Program-made: the position numbers and the translations under genes | Shown: one piece after another, positions 34,480 through 44,546 of the stretch | Numbering within the stretch: the first letter of the stretch is position 1 | Layout: each line of letters starts with the position of its first letter | Assembly: GCF_000473225.1 (NCBI RefSeq) | Contig: NZ_KI421509.1 | Coordinates: forward strand, 1,202,045 to 1,266,044 | Source of the DNA: Sedimentitalea nanhaiensis DSM 24252 | Lineage (GTDB): Bacteria; Pseudomonadota; Alphaproteobacteria; Rhodobacterales; Rhodobacteraceae | Length of the DNA: 64,000 nt | Direction of reading: 5' to 3' | The notes under the pieces: generated by a model | Databases searched by the model: none | The model's input: only the letters and a program-made list of their open reading frames with translations | Told to the model about the DNA's origin: nothing

Positions 34480-35095
34480 CAGTTGGCGTTAGGTGTCGCA
34501 CAGCACCCGACCGGTGCACACCCTGCGCATCCGCTTGGACTGGCGGACATGGGCAAAGCCCCCGACCCGGTCAGGCCAGCCGCGGCGCGCGGCGAGTGTT
34601 GTTCTGGCAAAGCGTAGTCCGGGCCTCACGGGCCAGTTCGGCCAACTTGCGTCGGACCGTTTCATACAGCCGACATCCATTGCCGACGGATGATCGCATG
34701 CAATCACCGGGGCGGGGCAATGGTCTTCTCCAGGACGGCGGTATCCGCGTCCGTCTTCACACCAGCGTGTTGCCCGCTCGACCTCGTCCGGGTCAGCTTC
34801 CAGAAGAACGTCTTACCGCGAAAATGTTGCCAATACGGTTCTCGGCCACCGTGCCACGGCCGTCTCGTCCGAGAGCGCATAGGCATGTTGCAGACAAAGG
34901 AGGCTTGCGACCCGCCGCGTCAAGGTCGTCGGGCGAACGATGTGAGACGGAAAAATCCGGCCCATTCCCGCTCGCAAAGCTCCCGGTCGGTCAGAGCGGC
35001 GCGCTTTGCCAGCGCGTGACGCATGTCGATCATCTCGATCGGGCGGGCGTGCAGCAGGTTGTCTTGTTCTGGACAGTTCCCTTAGCTTCACGTGG
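34480..35095 (-). pseudogene. Degraded IS5-family transposase
   Basis: Minus-strand fragments in different frames match one IS5-type transposase. From about 35040 down: IDMRHALAKRAALTDRELCE, then IFPSHIVRPTTLTRRVASLL followed by LCLQHAYALSDETAVARW, then, after a frameshift, YWQHFRGKTFFWKLTRT. Further on (about 34680-34500) come LYETVRRKLAELAR in one frame and GGFAHVRQSKRMRRV in another. The catalytic middle is missing. No terminal inverted repeats or target duplication were identified. It is an old, inactive remnant. Confidence 0.75.
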
Positions 35096-35449
35096 CGGCT
35101 CCAATTTGCAGGCTCGGTGCCGAAATCTCACGAGACGCTGCAATACTCACTTAACGGAATCAGCCGGCTTAAAATTGAAATAAGCAAGATAGAATCTGTT
35201 CAGAGCGTACTCAGCTGTGATGCATCTACAAGATGCACCCCGGGTCGCGGGGGGGATCCGAGTATCGCATTTGTCCCCTGCCCGACTGCGCCGGTTCCGC
35301 CGCAGCCCCCGTCCACAGTCGAACAAGCCGACCTCGGCGGCGGGTTGTAAAATGGGCGCGGACTGCCTGGTCCGCACCCTTACGGACCCGGTTCGGTCCG
35401 CCCTGCTCGAAAACCTGATGCATCTGGTCCCTGGCCCACCGCCGGCAGG
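35096..35449. other. Non-coding stretch after the IS5 remnant
   Basis: No credible gene. It has one small inverted repeat, TGCATCT-aca-AGATGCA at 35221..35237. It may be the outer part of the decayed insertion or its former target region. Confidence 0.4.
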
Positions 35450-35947
35450 TCAGTAAATGTACCTGATCTGGTCGGTCCAGTACCGCTCCATCCGCTTCAG
35501 CGCGCCGGTGATATCCTCAATCCCATCGGCGCTGATCACACCCTTGCCTTCCAGACCCTCGGCATGGCGCGCAAAGAGCCCTTCGACCACGTCGCGAATT
35601 TCTCGTCCGCGCGGGGTCAATTTGACCCGGACCGAGCGGCGGTCGATCTCGCATCTCTGATGATGCATATAGCCCATTTCGACCAGCTTCTTGAGGTTAT
35701 AGCTGACATTGCTGCCCTGATAGTAACCGCGACTTTTCAGCTCGCCGGCGGTCACCTCGTTTTCACCGATGTTGAACAACAGCAATGCCTGAACGGCATT
35801 GATCTCCAACACGCCAACCCGTTCGAATTCGTCCTTGATCACATCCAGCAGCAAGCGATGCAACCGCTCGACCAGCGCCAGCGCTTCCAGGTAACCGGTC
35901 ATGAACCCCTTACGGGTCACGGGACCCACTTGCATTTCCATACTCAT
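35450..35947 (-). CDS. MarR-family regulator, LdtR-like
   Basis: A 165-residue winged-helix regulator. The N-terminal helix (YLEALALVERLHRLLLDVIKDEFERVG) leads to the DNA-reading region ELKSRGYYQGSNVSYNLKKLVEMGYMHHQRCEIDRRSVRVKLT. The sequence resembles LdtR of Rhizobiales, which controls an L,D-transpeptidase gene, but the target here is unknown. GGAGAG precedes the ATG at 35947. Two imperfect A+T-rich ATTCGG repeats upstream (35984..36020) are possible self-operators. Confidence 0.85.
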   Translation of the reverse strand: MSMEMQVGPVTRKGFMTGYLEALALVERLHRLLLDVIKDEFERVGVLEINAVQALLLFNIGENEVTAGELKSRGYYQGSNVSYNLKKLVEMGYMHHQRCEIDRRSVRVKLTPRGREIRDVVEGLFARHAEGLEGKGVISADGIEDITGALKRMERYWTDQIRYIY

Positions 35948-36019
35948 CTATCTCTCCGACTCGATCTGCTCAGATCAGAGATTGACTGGAAAAGCCGAAT
36001 AATCAGTTAAACCGAATTA

Positions 36020-36280
36020 TTATTGTTTTTGAAACGTTTGCGATATGTCACGGATCAAATCCGCAAAGACGTTCGGCGCGGCGACCTGGCCCGTCACCCA
36101 TTGGTAAAGGTCCTGGTCATTCTCTTCCAACAGGGCATCGTAGCGATCCAGACCGGCCGAATCCATCTGGGCCAGATTGGAAGCGGCATAGGCCGACAGG
36201 ATCAGGTCCATCTCCTTGATCCCACGCCGCATCGACCGCATCGTCAGCCGCTTCAGGCGGTCGCCGTGGGACTCGCTCAT
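36020..36280 (-). CDS. sdhE: Succinate dehydrogenase flavinylation factor SdhE
   Basis: An 86-residue protein of the SdhE/CptB (DUF339) family, which attaches FAD covalently to SdhA. The hallmark RRGIKEMDLIL motif is at about residues 18-28, and the aspartate/glutamate-rich LLEENDQDLYQWVTG follows. Length is typical. Its ATG overlaps the stop of the upstream XRE regulator gene (ATGA), so the two are translated together. The sdh operon itself is not in the window. Confidence 0.93.
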   Translation of the reverse strand: MSESHGDRLKRLTMRSMRRGIKEMDLILSAYAASNLAQMDSAGLDRYDALLEENDQDLYQWVTGQVAAPNVFADLIRDISQTFQKQ

Positions 36281-36672
36281 GCGTCGCTCTGAACCAGAAG
36301 CCGCAGTTTCTTTTCCACCAGTGCGGCGCGTTCGGCATTGGTGCGCATTGCGGCCCGGATCTCGCGCAATTCAGCGAGGACCTCGCCAAAGTCCGATCCT
36401 GCCCCGGCACTGCCCTCGGGACCCAGAGCGCCCTCGCCCTCGCCGGTCAGCAGCCACACGATCGAAACATTCAGCAAACCCGCCAGCATCGAAAGCTTGT
36501 TCGCACGCGGCTCGGACATGTCGTTTTCCCAGCCGGTCAGCGTTGCCTTTTTGATTCCCAACCGTCGGGCCAGCTGGGTCTGGGTCATCCCGGACGCCTC
36601 GCGCGCCCCGGCCACACGGTCGCCGAATGTGGCGGAATCCGGTCCAAACCAGTCAGTGTTCTCGTCGGTCAT
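36277..36672 (-). CDS. XRE-family helix-turn-helix regulator
   Basis: A 131-residue protein with a lambda-repressor-like HTH at about residues 17-72 (FGDRVAGAREASGMTQTQLARRLGIKKATLTGWEND). The C-terminus (EVLAELREIRAAMRTNAERAALVEKKLRLL) is a charged coiled-coil, probably for dimerisation. It is translationally coupled to sdhE by an ATGA overlap. The target is unknown. It is divergent from the aminotransferase gene, with 92 bases between. Confidence 0.9.
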   Translation of the reverse strand: MTDENTDWFGPDSATFGDRVAGAREASGMTQTQLARRLGIKKATLTGWENDMSEPRANKLSMLAGLLNVSIVWLLTGEGEGALGPEGSAGAGSDFGEVLAELREIRAAMRTNAERAALVEKKLRLLVQSDA

Positions 36673-36743
36673 GGTTGCTCTCCTCAGGGGGTGCTCAATG
36701 TCGCTTGATCGGCAATCGGCAGCACCTTATGACAGTTGAGTAG

Positions 36744-38088
<1,345 letters not shown>

Positions 38089-38092
<4 letters not shown>

Positions 38093-38493
38093 CCCCAGAT
38101 CTGCCCGAATACTATTTCCGCGTCCGTGAAAACGGCGCTTTCGTGTTCCGGATCGACGCCCAAAACCGGCAGCGCCGGACCGAGATGAAGCAGGTTGCCG
38201 TCGTCAACATCCGCAATGGCGAGATCAAACCCCATGGTCAGCACAATCTGTCAAAGGCGGAAATCTCAGAAATCGAGAAGTGGATGAGCAAGCGGCGCGA
38301 GGTGCTGGCCCGCCGCGATATCGACGACATTCACCGGGCGGTGGATTACCTCAACATGACCGCTCATTGGGCCCAGACCCGGGCCGGTGACGATGAACTG
38401 GACCAGGTGACCGATGATTTGCTTCTGGCGATGCACGATCTGCGCACCGTTCTGGTCCGCAAGAAATCCGAACGCCTGCCGCAAGAGGGCTGA
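38089..38493 (+). CDS. Conserved hypothetical protein
   Basis: A 134-residue acidic/basic mixed protein of a type common in roseobacters. It has an N-terminal beta-rich part (PEYYFRVRENGAFVFRIDAQNRQRRTEMKQVAVVNIRNGEIKPHG) and a C-terminal helical part (IEKWMSKRREVLARRDIDDIHRAVDYLNMTAHWAQ). No known domain or signal peptide. GGAGAAAG before its ATG gives a good ribosome-binding site. Third gene of a coupled set with the aminotransferase. Confidence 0.8.
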
Positions 38494-38581
38494 CAGACCC
38501 GCCATTCACCGCAATCCGGACAAACCGGCCCTGGTGCCGTCCTGAACAATCGACAAACCATCCGATCGAACCCTGCGGTCG

Positions 38582-39943
38582 TCAGACAAGCTGGCCGATC
38601 CTGCCAATGGCCTGGCCCCAGAAACGTGCCATCAGGAACACCGCCGCACAGGCCAGCCCAACCACCAGCCCCAGCCACACGCCGACCCCTCCCAGCCCCA
38701 AAGTGAAGCCCAGAAGATACGAGGTCGGTATCCCCACCACCCAATACGACAAGGCGGCCATCAGCATCGGCACCTGCGTATCCTGCACACCGCGCAGCAT
38801 TCCCAACGCAATGGCCTGCGCCCCGTCCACCAGTTGAAACAATGCCGCCGTCGCCAGCAATCCGACACCAATCGTCAGGATTTCGGCCCGGTGCGGGTTA
38901 TCCGCCTCAAGAAACAGCGCCAGGACCGGTTCGGGAAACAGCAGAAACCCCGCCACGGTCACCGCGGCAAAGCCCAGCGACAGCGCCGTCACCACCACGG
39001 CACCCCGGGCCATGTGCGTGCGATCCTGCAGCCCATAGGCGTTCCCGGCCCGGATCGTCGCCACGTTGCTCAGCCCCAGATGAACCATGAAGGTGGCCGA
39101 AGCCACGGCCACCACGATACCGTGGGCCGCCAGCGGGATTGTCCCCAACCACCCCATCATCAGAGCCGACGCCGAAAACAGGCTGACTTCGCTGACCGTG
39201 GTCAAACCGATCGGAAAACCCAGACGGAACACCCGACCCAACATTTCCCAATCGGGTCGCCAAAAACGTTGGAACATCCGGTGTTCCGGCAAGGCGGTCA
39301 CCGCATAAGCGACCACTGCCACCAGCGACACCAGTTGGGTCATCACCGACGCGATCGCCGCGCCGACAATCCCCAGTTCGGGAGCGCCCCAGTTGCCAAA
39401 GATCAGGGCATAGTTCATCAGCCCATTGGTCAGCGCCGCCAGCAAGGTGATCCACAAAACCACCTGTGTCCGTTCCAACGCCGCCAGATAGGACTTGAGC
39501 ACCATGACCAGCAGTGCCGGGAACACCCCCCAGCCCGCCAGGCGCAAATAGCTGGCGGCCAAGACCGAAACCTCTTCGCTCTGGCCCAAGACCTGCAGAA
39601 TCTGTCCGGCCCAGATCATGAACGGCATTGCCAGAACACCATAGACCAGCGACAACCACAGCCCCATGCGCGTGATCCGTCGTACGCTTGTGCTATCGCC
39701 GCTGGCATGGGCCGCCGCCACCATCGGCATCACGGCCAGCGCAAACCCCGCCCCAAGGATGAACAGCACGAAAAAATAGCTGCTGGCCAGCGTTACCGCC
39801 GCCAGTTCCGCGACGCCGTACCAGCCCAGCATCACCGTATCGGTCAACCCGATGGCGAACTGTGCCAGATGCCCGCCGATCAACGGCAGGCCCAACACCA
39901 GGATAGCCCGCATATGGCCCGCATATGTCATCACATCACGCAT
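38582..39943 (-). CDS. MATE-family efflux transporter
   Basis: A 453-residue inner-membrane exporter with twelve predicted helices in two related halves. The first half shows LPLIGGHLAQFAIGLTDTVMLGWYGV, the second GFPIGLTTVSEVSLFSASALMMGWLG. It resembles NorM-type sodium- or proton-driven multidrug exporters. AGGGATTTGCGC precedes the ATG at 39943. Substrates cannot be predicted. Confidence 0.93.
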   Translation of the reverse strand: MRDVMTYAGHMRAILVLGLPLIGGHLAQFAIGLTDTVMLGWYGVAELAAVTLASSYFFVLFILGAGFALAVMPMVAAAHASGDSTSVRRITRMGLWLSLVYGVLAMPFMIWAGQILQVLGQSEEVSVLAASYLRLAGWGVFPALLVMVLKSYLAALERTQVVLWITLLAALTNGLMNYALIFGNWGAPELGIVGAAIASVMTQLVSLVAVVAYAVTALPEHRMFQRFWRPDWEMLGRVFRLGFPIGLTTVSEVSLFSASALMMGWLGTIPLAAHGIVVAVASATFMVHLGLSNVATIRAGNAYGLQDRTHMARGAVVVTALSLGFAAVTVAGFLLFPEPVLALFLEADNPHRAEILTIGVGLLATAALFQLVDGAQAIALGMLRGVQDTQVPMLMAALSYWVVGIPTSYLLGFTLGLGGVGVWLGLVVGLACAAVFLMARFWGQAIGRIGQLV

Positions 39944-40189
39944 GCGCAAATCCCTAGGCGCAATATCCACCCCCGGCAAGAGCCAGCATCCACAGCCCTG
40001 GCGGTGCCGTCTGGGGAACCGCCTGAAGGCACGGGATCTCACGGTTGCGATACAGACATCCCTCCATTGCGATCACTTCCCCGCCAGCCCAAATCCGCAG
40101 CCTGACCGTCATGGGGCAGAGATATCCCCGCGTGGACGAAGCGGAAACGGGCCAAGGGGCCGATCTGCTCTCATCCGTGCAGGACACCG

Positions 40190-40520
40190 AAACCCGCGGC
40201 TCCAGCCGTCGGACAATGACCTCGCCATGGATAATACCAATAATCCCGTCAGGTGCAGCCGCTGGCGGCGCGGCCAAGGGTTCGATCGCGACAGGAGCAA
40301 ACGCAGCTCACGCCAGAACCGGAACGGTCCTTTTACCGTCCGTCGCCAACCGGCGCCACGAAATCAAACGATGGGGCCGCAAATCGTGCCGCCGGGTGAC
40401 TTTATTGACCGACAGGCCCGGCACCGGCGTTTCCGCCACAACACGGCCCTTGCGCTTGTCAGAGCGGCACCGCTTTCCAGACGGTCCAGCCGGAACCTCC
40501 ATGCGGCCGCTGGCCTCAAT
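40190..40520 (-). pseudogene. IS66-family OrfA (TnpA) remnant with an internal stop
   Basis: Minus-strand frame with the IS66 OrfA pattern: RMEVPAGPSGKRCRSDKRKG, then VVAETPVPGLSVNKVTRRHD and LRPHRLISWRRLA. After a TGA (40310..40308) the same frame goes on with AAFAPVAIEPLAAPPAAAPD and GIIGIIHGEVIVR, the normal OrfA C-terminal half. After this the match is lost. No OrfB or OrfC follows. It is a broken relic caught early in decay: one nonsense codon and a truncated tail. Confidence 0.78.
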
Positions 40521-40875
40521 ATGATGCTCTATATGTCCTAACAACGCTGTCTCCCTTCCAGGTCCACACTCGGAAACGGACCTGCAGATCACGCAGCCTT
40601 CAGAACGGCGGGAACCAGGCAACGCTTGCGATGAAAACAAAGGAAGGGGACAATGCGGTTCATCGCCTGACATCTGGCATCCTGCGCCGGTCTGCGGCAC
40701 CAGGAAGGCTTTTCAGACCCTTTGGGCGATCTTTGAACGCGGCCCAAAATCGGACCCGGCAGCGGTGCCCATGATGGCCCGCACGCAGGATCCGGCCCAA
40801 AAAACCGTGTGCTGCAAATATCTCTGTCAAAGTTTGAAAGAATAAGTTCCGCGCGACAACAGCTGCAAACAAGAA
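40521..40875. other. Non-coding stretch before the DUF2852 promoter region
   Basis: About 350 bases with no credible gene on either strand. It may include residual insertion-sequence DNA. The A+T content rises towards 40850, where the regulatory repeats begin. Confidence 0.4.
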
Positions 40876-40952
40876 ATGTAAAAAACATTCACATTGACCC
40901 TTGCAAATGCGAGACACAGCTCCAATCTTGGTAATGTGAAAGACATTCACAT
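40876..40952. promoter_or_regulatory. Two 19-bp near-palindromic repeats upstream of the DUF2852 gene
   Basis: Copies at 40876..40894 and 40934..40952 share ATGT-A-A-A---ACATTCACAT; the second (ATGTGAA-agaca-TTCACAT) is a perfect 7-bp inverted repeat. They are 58 bases apart and the second ends 35 bases before the ATG of the DUF2852 gene. A TTGACC between them could be a -35 element. They look like paired operators for a dimeric regulator that I cannot name. The 7-base spacing between TGTGA and TCACA differs from CRP sites (6). Confidence 0.6.
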
Positions 40953-40987
40953 CACAACTCAACCACTTGAACTGGAGAGACCTGACA

Positions 40988-41404
40988 ATGACCATGATGT
41001 CCGACCCCATCCCCGCCACGTCCCGCCAGGGCTGGTTTTCCCGTGGCGAAGCTTGGCTTGACAGCAAAGGCAAGGGCGCGTGGATCGCCGCGATGGTCCT
41101 TGGTTTCGTCTTCTTCTGGCCCATCGGCCTGGCCCTTCTGTTTTATATGATCTGGAGCAAACGCATGTTTGGAAAATCCTGCACCCGTACGTCCTGGAAA
41201 CAAAACCGCATGACCATGTCGTCTTCGACCGGCAACAGCGCCTTTGACGCCTATCGGGCCGAAACCCTGCGCCGCCTGGAAGAGGAACAGACCAATTTCG
41301 AAGCCTTTCTCGAGCGGCTGCGCGAAGCCAAGGACAAGGCCGAATTCGACCAGTTCATGGACGAACGTGCCCGTAAACCGCACGGCGACGACGAATCCGC
41401 CTGA
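40988..41404 (+). CDS. DUF2852 membrane protein
   Basis: A 138-residue protein with one strong membrane helix (GAWIAAMVLGFVFFWPIGLALLFYMIW, about residues 31-57), then a basic segment (KQNRMTMSSSTGNSAF) and a charged C-terminal helix (RRLEEEQTNFEAFLERLREAKDKAEFDQFMDERA). The family is found widely in alphaproteobacteria without a known role. CTGGAGAG precedes the ATG. Regulation by the two upstream repeats is likely. Confidence 0.88.
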   Translation: MTMMSDPIPATSRQGWFSRGEAWLDSKGKGAWIAAMVLGFVFFWPIGLALLFYMIWSKRMFGKSCTRTSWKQNRMTMSSSTGNSAFDAYRAETLRRLEEEQTNFEAFLERLREAKDKAEFDQFMDERARKPHGDDESA

Positions 41405-41488
41405 CGCCCACCCTGCGCCGCCTCCGCTTGTTTGCGGGGGCGACGTGTTTGTGATTAACATTCCCCAATCGATCCGGAAGAGCCCAAG

Positions 41489-41932
41489 ATGTTTCACCTG
41501 CCCGACCCCGACCGTCAGCCCCAATTCTATGCCATGGTGCCGACCAAGCGGCTGCTCGCATGGATCATCGACATGCTCGTCATTCTCGCGGGCAGCCTGA
41601 TTGCGGTGCTCCTTACCGCCTTTGTTGGTGCCTTTGTGTGGCCTTTGCTGGTTCTGGTCATCGGTTTCGCCTATCGCGTGGTGACCCTGGCAAATGGATC
41701 GGCGACTTGGGGAATGCGATTTGTCGGCATCGAGATCCGCTCCGCCGAGGGCACGCGCCTGGACATGCCGATGGCGCTGGCGCATACCACCGGCTATACG
41801 ATCAGTATTGCGCTGCCCATCCTACAGGTCATTTCCATCGTCATGATGCTGACCAGCGCACGTGGCCAGGGATTGACCGATGCCTTCCTTGGGACCGTCG
41901 CCTTGAACCGCAGGGCTGCAATTAACGCCTGA
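41489..41932 (+). CDS. RDD-family membrane protein
   Basis: A 147-residue inner-membrane protein with an RDD domain. The arginine-aspartate pair lies in [21 protein letters not shown]. It has three hydrophobic segments (about residues 22-45, 48-66 and 105-123) and the conserved [11 protein letters not shown] between them. RDD proteins have varied or unknown roles, some as sodium/proton antiporters. It lies 84 bases after the DUF2852 gene and 62 bases before bpt. Confidence 0.88.
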   Translation: MFHLPDPDRQPQFYAMVPTKRLLAWIIDMLVILAGSLIAVLLTAFVGAFVWPLLVLVIGFAYRVVTLANGSATWGMRFVGIEIRSAEGTRLDMPMALAHTTGYTISIALPILQVISIVMMLTSARGQGLTDAFLGTVALNRRAAINA

Positions 41933-41994
41933 ATCGGTACTTGGCGGATGCCGAATCGGTTGCTATCCTTTTCCAGAGCAACCACGGAACCCAA

Positions 41995-42816
41995 ATGCGC
42001 CACACCTTGCCCATAGCGCCACAATTCTATGTGACGGCACCCCAGCCCTGCCCCTATCTTGAGGGCAGGATGGAGCGTAAGCTGTTCACCTCGCTGCAGG
42101 GTGAAAATGCGGACAAGCTGAATAACAGCCTGTCGCAGCAAGGGTTTCGGCGATCCCAGAACGTGCTGTATCGCCCATCCTGCGCAGAATGCTCCGCCTG
42201 TCTGTCAGCCCGCATCGACGTCTCCCGGTTCATTGCCTCCAAGAGCCAGCGGCGCACCGCGCGGCGCAACAATCAATTGCAGCGCCGGGCTACATCGCCC
42301 TGGGCGACCGAGGATCAATACGAACTTTTCCGCCGCTATCTGGACGCCCGTCACGCTGATGGCGGCATGGCCGACATGGATGTTTTCGAATTTGCCGCGA
42401 TGATCGAAGAGACCCCGATCCGAAGTCGCGTCATCGAATACTCCGACCCTGTGGCGGACGATCTGATCGCCGTCAGCCTGACCGACGTGCTCGAGGATGG
42501 GCTGAGCATGGTCTATTCCTTTTATGCCCCGGATCGTCCACAATACAGCCTGGGCACGCACATGATCCTGGATCACATCAAAATCGCCCGAAACGCCAAA
42601 TTGCCCTATGTCTATCTGGGCTATTGGGTGCCCGGCAGCCAAAAGATGGGATACAAAGCCAACTTTTCCGGCCTTGAGGTCTATATCGGCGGCGAATGGA
42701 AACAGATGGCCGACCCTCGGGAATTCGCAGCGGAAACACACCCGTTGTCGACCGATCCGATTGCGGAACAGGTAGCCAATATCAGCTTGCCCGACCGCCA
42801 CCCGACACGGTTTTAA
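41995..42816 (+). CDS. bpt: Aspartate/glutamate leucyltransferase
   Basis: A 273-residue Bpt that transfers leucine from tRNA to N-terminal aspartate or glutamate, creating an N-degron for ClpS/ClpAP. The N-terminal ATE domain has [16 protein letters not shown] and the cysteine cluster [16 protein letters not shown]. The C-terminal domain includes [32 protein letters not shown] at 41995 gives the typical [14 protein letters not shown] start; a TTG at 41941 in frame is less likely. Confidence 0.94.
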   Translation: MRHTLPIAPQFYVTAPQPCPYLEGRMERKLFTSLQGENADKLNNSLSQQGFRRSQNVLYRPSCAECSACLSARIDVSRFIASKSQRRTARRNNQLQRRATSPWATEDQYELFRRYLDARHADGGMADMDVFEFAAMIEETPIRSRVIEYSDPVADDLIAVSLTDVLEDGLSMVYSFYAPDRPQYSLGTHMILDHIKIARNAKLPYVYLGYWVPGSQKMGYKANFSGLEVYIGGEWKQMADPREFAAETHPLSTDPIAEQVANISLPDRHPTRF

Positions 42817-43193
42817 CCCGACCAGATCCCGCAAGCGACGGCCAGTGCGGTGACGCGCGTGCGGCGCTGAAACTCTTGCTTCGATCTTTCGCTTGCCGAT
42901 GATGGCAATCGTGGCATCGACAGGTCTTGGCTGCGGGGTCCGGCGCAGGGTTCGACGCTGGCACAGTGATCCTGTCCGGCGCTCTCTCCGACGCGGCGCG
43001 CCATGATGCAGGCGACGGTCCTTCAAATCGGCTGAGCATCGCAACAAGAACCTCAAAGCCTCCCGACAAAAACCTTGGTCATTGGGACTTGAGCCAGGCG
43101 GCTTCGTTCAATTCCTTTTCCAGCACGCCCCAGGGCCGATGACACCCCCGGCCCGTTCCTGCCAGAACGCGGACCCGAGCCAGTCAGCGCCCG
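42817..43193. other. Intergenic region with no supported gene
   Basis: These 377 bases between bpt and the convergent P450 gene contain open frames on both strands, but none has a ribosome-binding site or a recognisable protein family. No clear terminator hairpin was found. Confidence 0.4.
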
Positions 43194-44546
43194 TCAGCGG
43201 CGCTGCAAGGTCAACCAGATCCCATCGGCAGACCGGACCGTCAGATGGGCGACCGGCACCGGGTCGCGCCCATTGACCGGGGCAAACCGAAACCGCCGCA
43301 GCAGGGTAGACAGGATCAATGGTCCTTCAACCATGGCAAATCCCGCGCCGGTACAGACTCTGGGTCCGGCAGAAAAAGGAATATAGGCCGTGCGCTGACA
43401 CTGCTTGCCATTCTCAGTGTTCCACCGATCCGGGTCGAATTCGTCTGGCCGCTCCCACAGCCGTTCATGGCGGTGCAAATGCCAGGGGCTCAGGACCAGC
43501 TGCGCGCCTTTGCGCACCTCGCGGTCGCGAAACCTTTCCGGGCCATCCGCCTCGCGCACCATCATCGGCACCGGAGGGTACAGCCGCAGCACCTCGCGAA
43601 ACACATCCCGGCTGAGTTTCAGCCGCGCCATCACCGAAAATTCCGGATCTGTTTGCAATACTGCGGCCTCGTCGGCAACGCGATCCTGCCACTCCGGATA
43701 CAGCGCCATCATGTACAACGCCCAAGCCAGAGCCGATGCGCTGGTTTCATGCCCGGCCAGGAAAAAGATCGCCACCTGATCGACCATTTCACGGGTGCTG
43801 AAACACGCTCCGGTTTCCGGGTCCGGCGTGGTCATGATTTTCGTCGCCAGATCATCCGGAGCAGTTCCGTCCCCGATTTCGGCTCTCCGTTGGGTTGTCA
43901 ATTGGGTGATCAGCGCGCGGATTTTCCGTGCTGTCTTGCGCGTCTTGCGGGAATGAAAGCGCGGCATCCAACGTGGCATCGGCACCAGGGCCGCGATGTT
44001 GAGGATTGGTTGGCTGCGCTGATAGTCCCGAAACTGGGTGAACGCCTGCGTGGCCAGATCGTGTTCGATCGGGATCGAAAACAGAGTGCGAAAGATCACA
44101 TCCGCCGCGACGTGGCTGGTCACTTCCTCGATCTCCAACGGGCCGCCATCCGCCTTCTCCAAGCGCTGAACCGCTGCCGTTGCCGCGGCCTGCATCGCTG
44201 GAAATGTATCCCGCAACCGCCCGCCTTCGAACGCCGGGTCGATGATCCGGCGCTGGCGTTTCCAGATCTCTCCATTGGTCAGGAACACCGAGTCCCCCAA
44301 CAGCGGTCGCAAACCCTCGCTGATCCGTCCGGATTTCGGGAAATCATCGGGCCGCTCACGCAGCACCGTTTTGATCAGCTCCGGCTGGTTCAACAGGAAA
44401 GACCGAAAGAACGGGGTGCGGAATTCTGCCATCCAGGCCCGGTACAGGCGTGCGGGCTGTGCCGACAACAGGTCTTTGCGAAACAGCCGCGCATAACGCC
44501 ACAGCGACACCTTGTCGGGCCTTGCAGACGGTTTTGGCGGCCTCAT
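43194..44546 (-). CDS. Cytochrome P450
   Basis: A 450-residue soluble bacterial P450. The oxygen-binding helix I motif is FLAGHETSASALAWAL, ExxR is in FREVLRLYPPVP, and the haem loop is FSAGPRVCTGAGFAM with the haem cysteine at residue 398. It resembles CYP102/CYP110-like fatty-acid or alkane hydroxylase classes in its helix I, but the substrate is unknown. No ferredoxin or reductase gene is adjacent. Its ATG overlaps the stop of the upstream hydrolase gene (ATGA). Confidence 0.95.
   Translation of the reverse strand: MRPPKPSARPDKVSLWRYARLFRKDLLSAQPARLYRAWMAEFRTPFFRSFLLNQPELIKTVLRERPDDFPKSGRISEGLRPLLGDSVFLTNGEIWKRQRRIIDPAFEGGRLRDTFPAMQAAATAAVQRLEKADGGPLEIEEVTSHVAADVIFRTLFSIPIEHDLATQAFTQFRDYQRSQPILNIAALVPMPRWMPRFHSRKTRKTARKIRALITQLTTQRRAEIGDGTAPDDLATKIMTTPDPETGACFSTREMVDQVAIFFLAGHETSASALAWALYMMALYPEWQDRVADEAAVLQTDPEFSVMARLKLSRDVFREVLRLYPPVPMMVREADGPERFRDREVRKGAQLVLSPWHLHRHERLWERPDEFDPDRWNTENGKQCQRTAYIPFSAGPRVCTGAGFAMVEGPLILSTLLRRFRFAPVNGRDPVPVAHLTVRSADGIWLTLQRR

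Noticed and set aside
35984-36020. Terminator after sdhE
   Set aside because: The A+T-rich ATTCGG repeats are direct, not inverted, so they do not form a hairpin; possible operator only.
38834-40105. 423-codon plus-strand frame opposite the MATE gene
   Set aside because: Extremely arginine/histidine/glutamine-rich, the usual signature of antisense to a membrane protein gene.
40934-40952. CRP/FNR-type site TGTGA-N-TCACA
   Set aside because: The spacer is seven bases, not six, and the second copy shares features beyond the CRP core, so another regulator is more likely.
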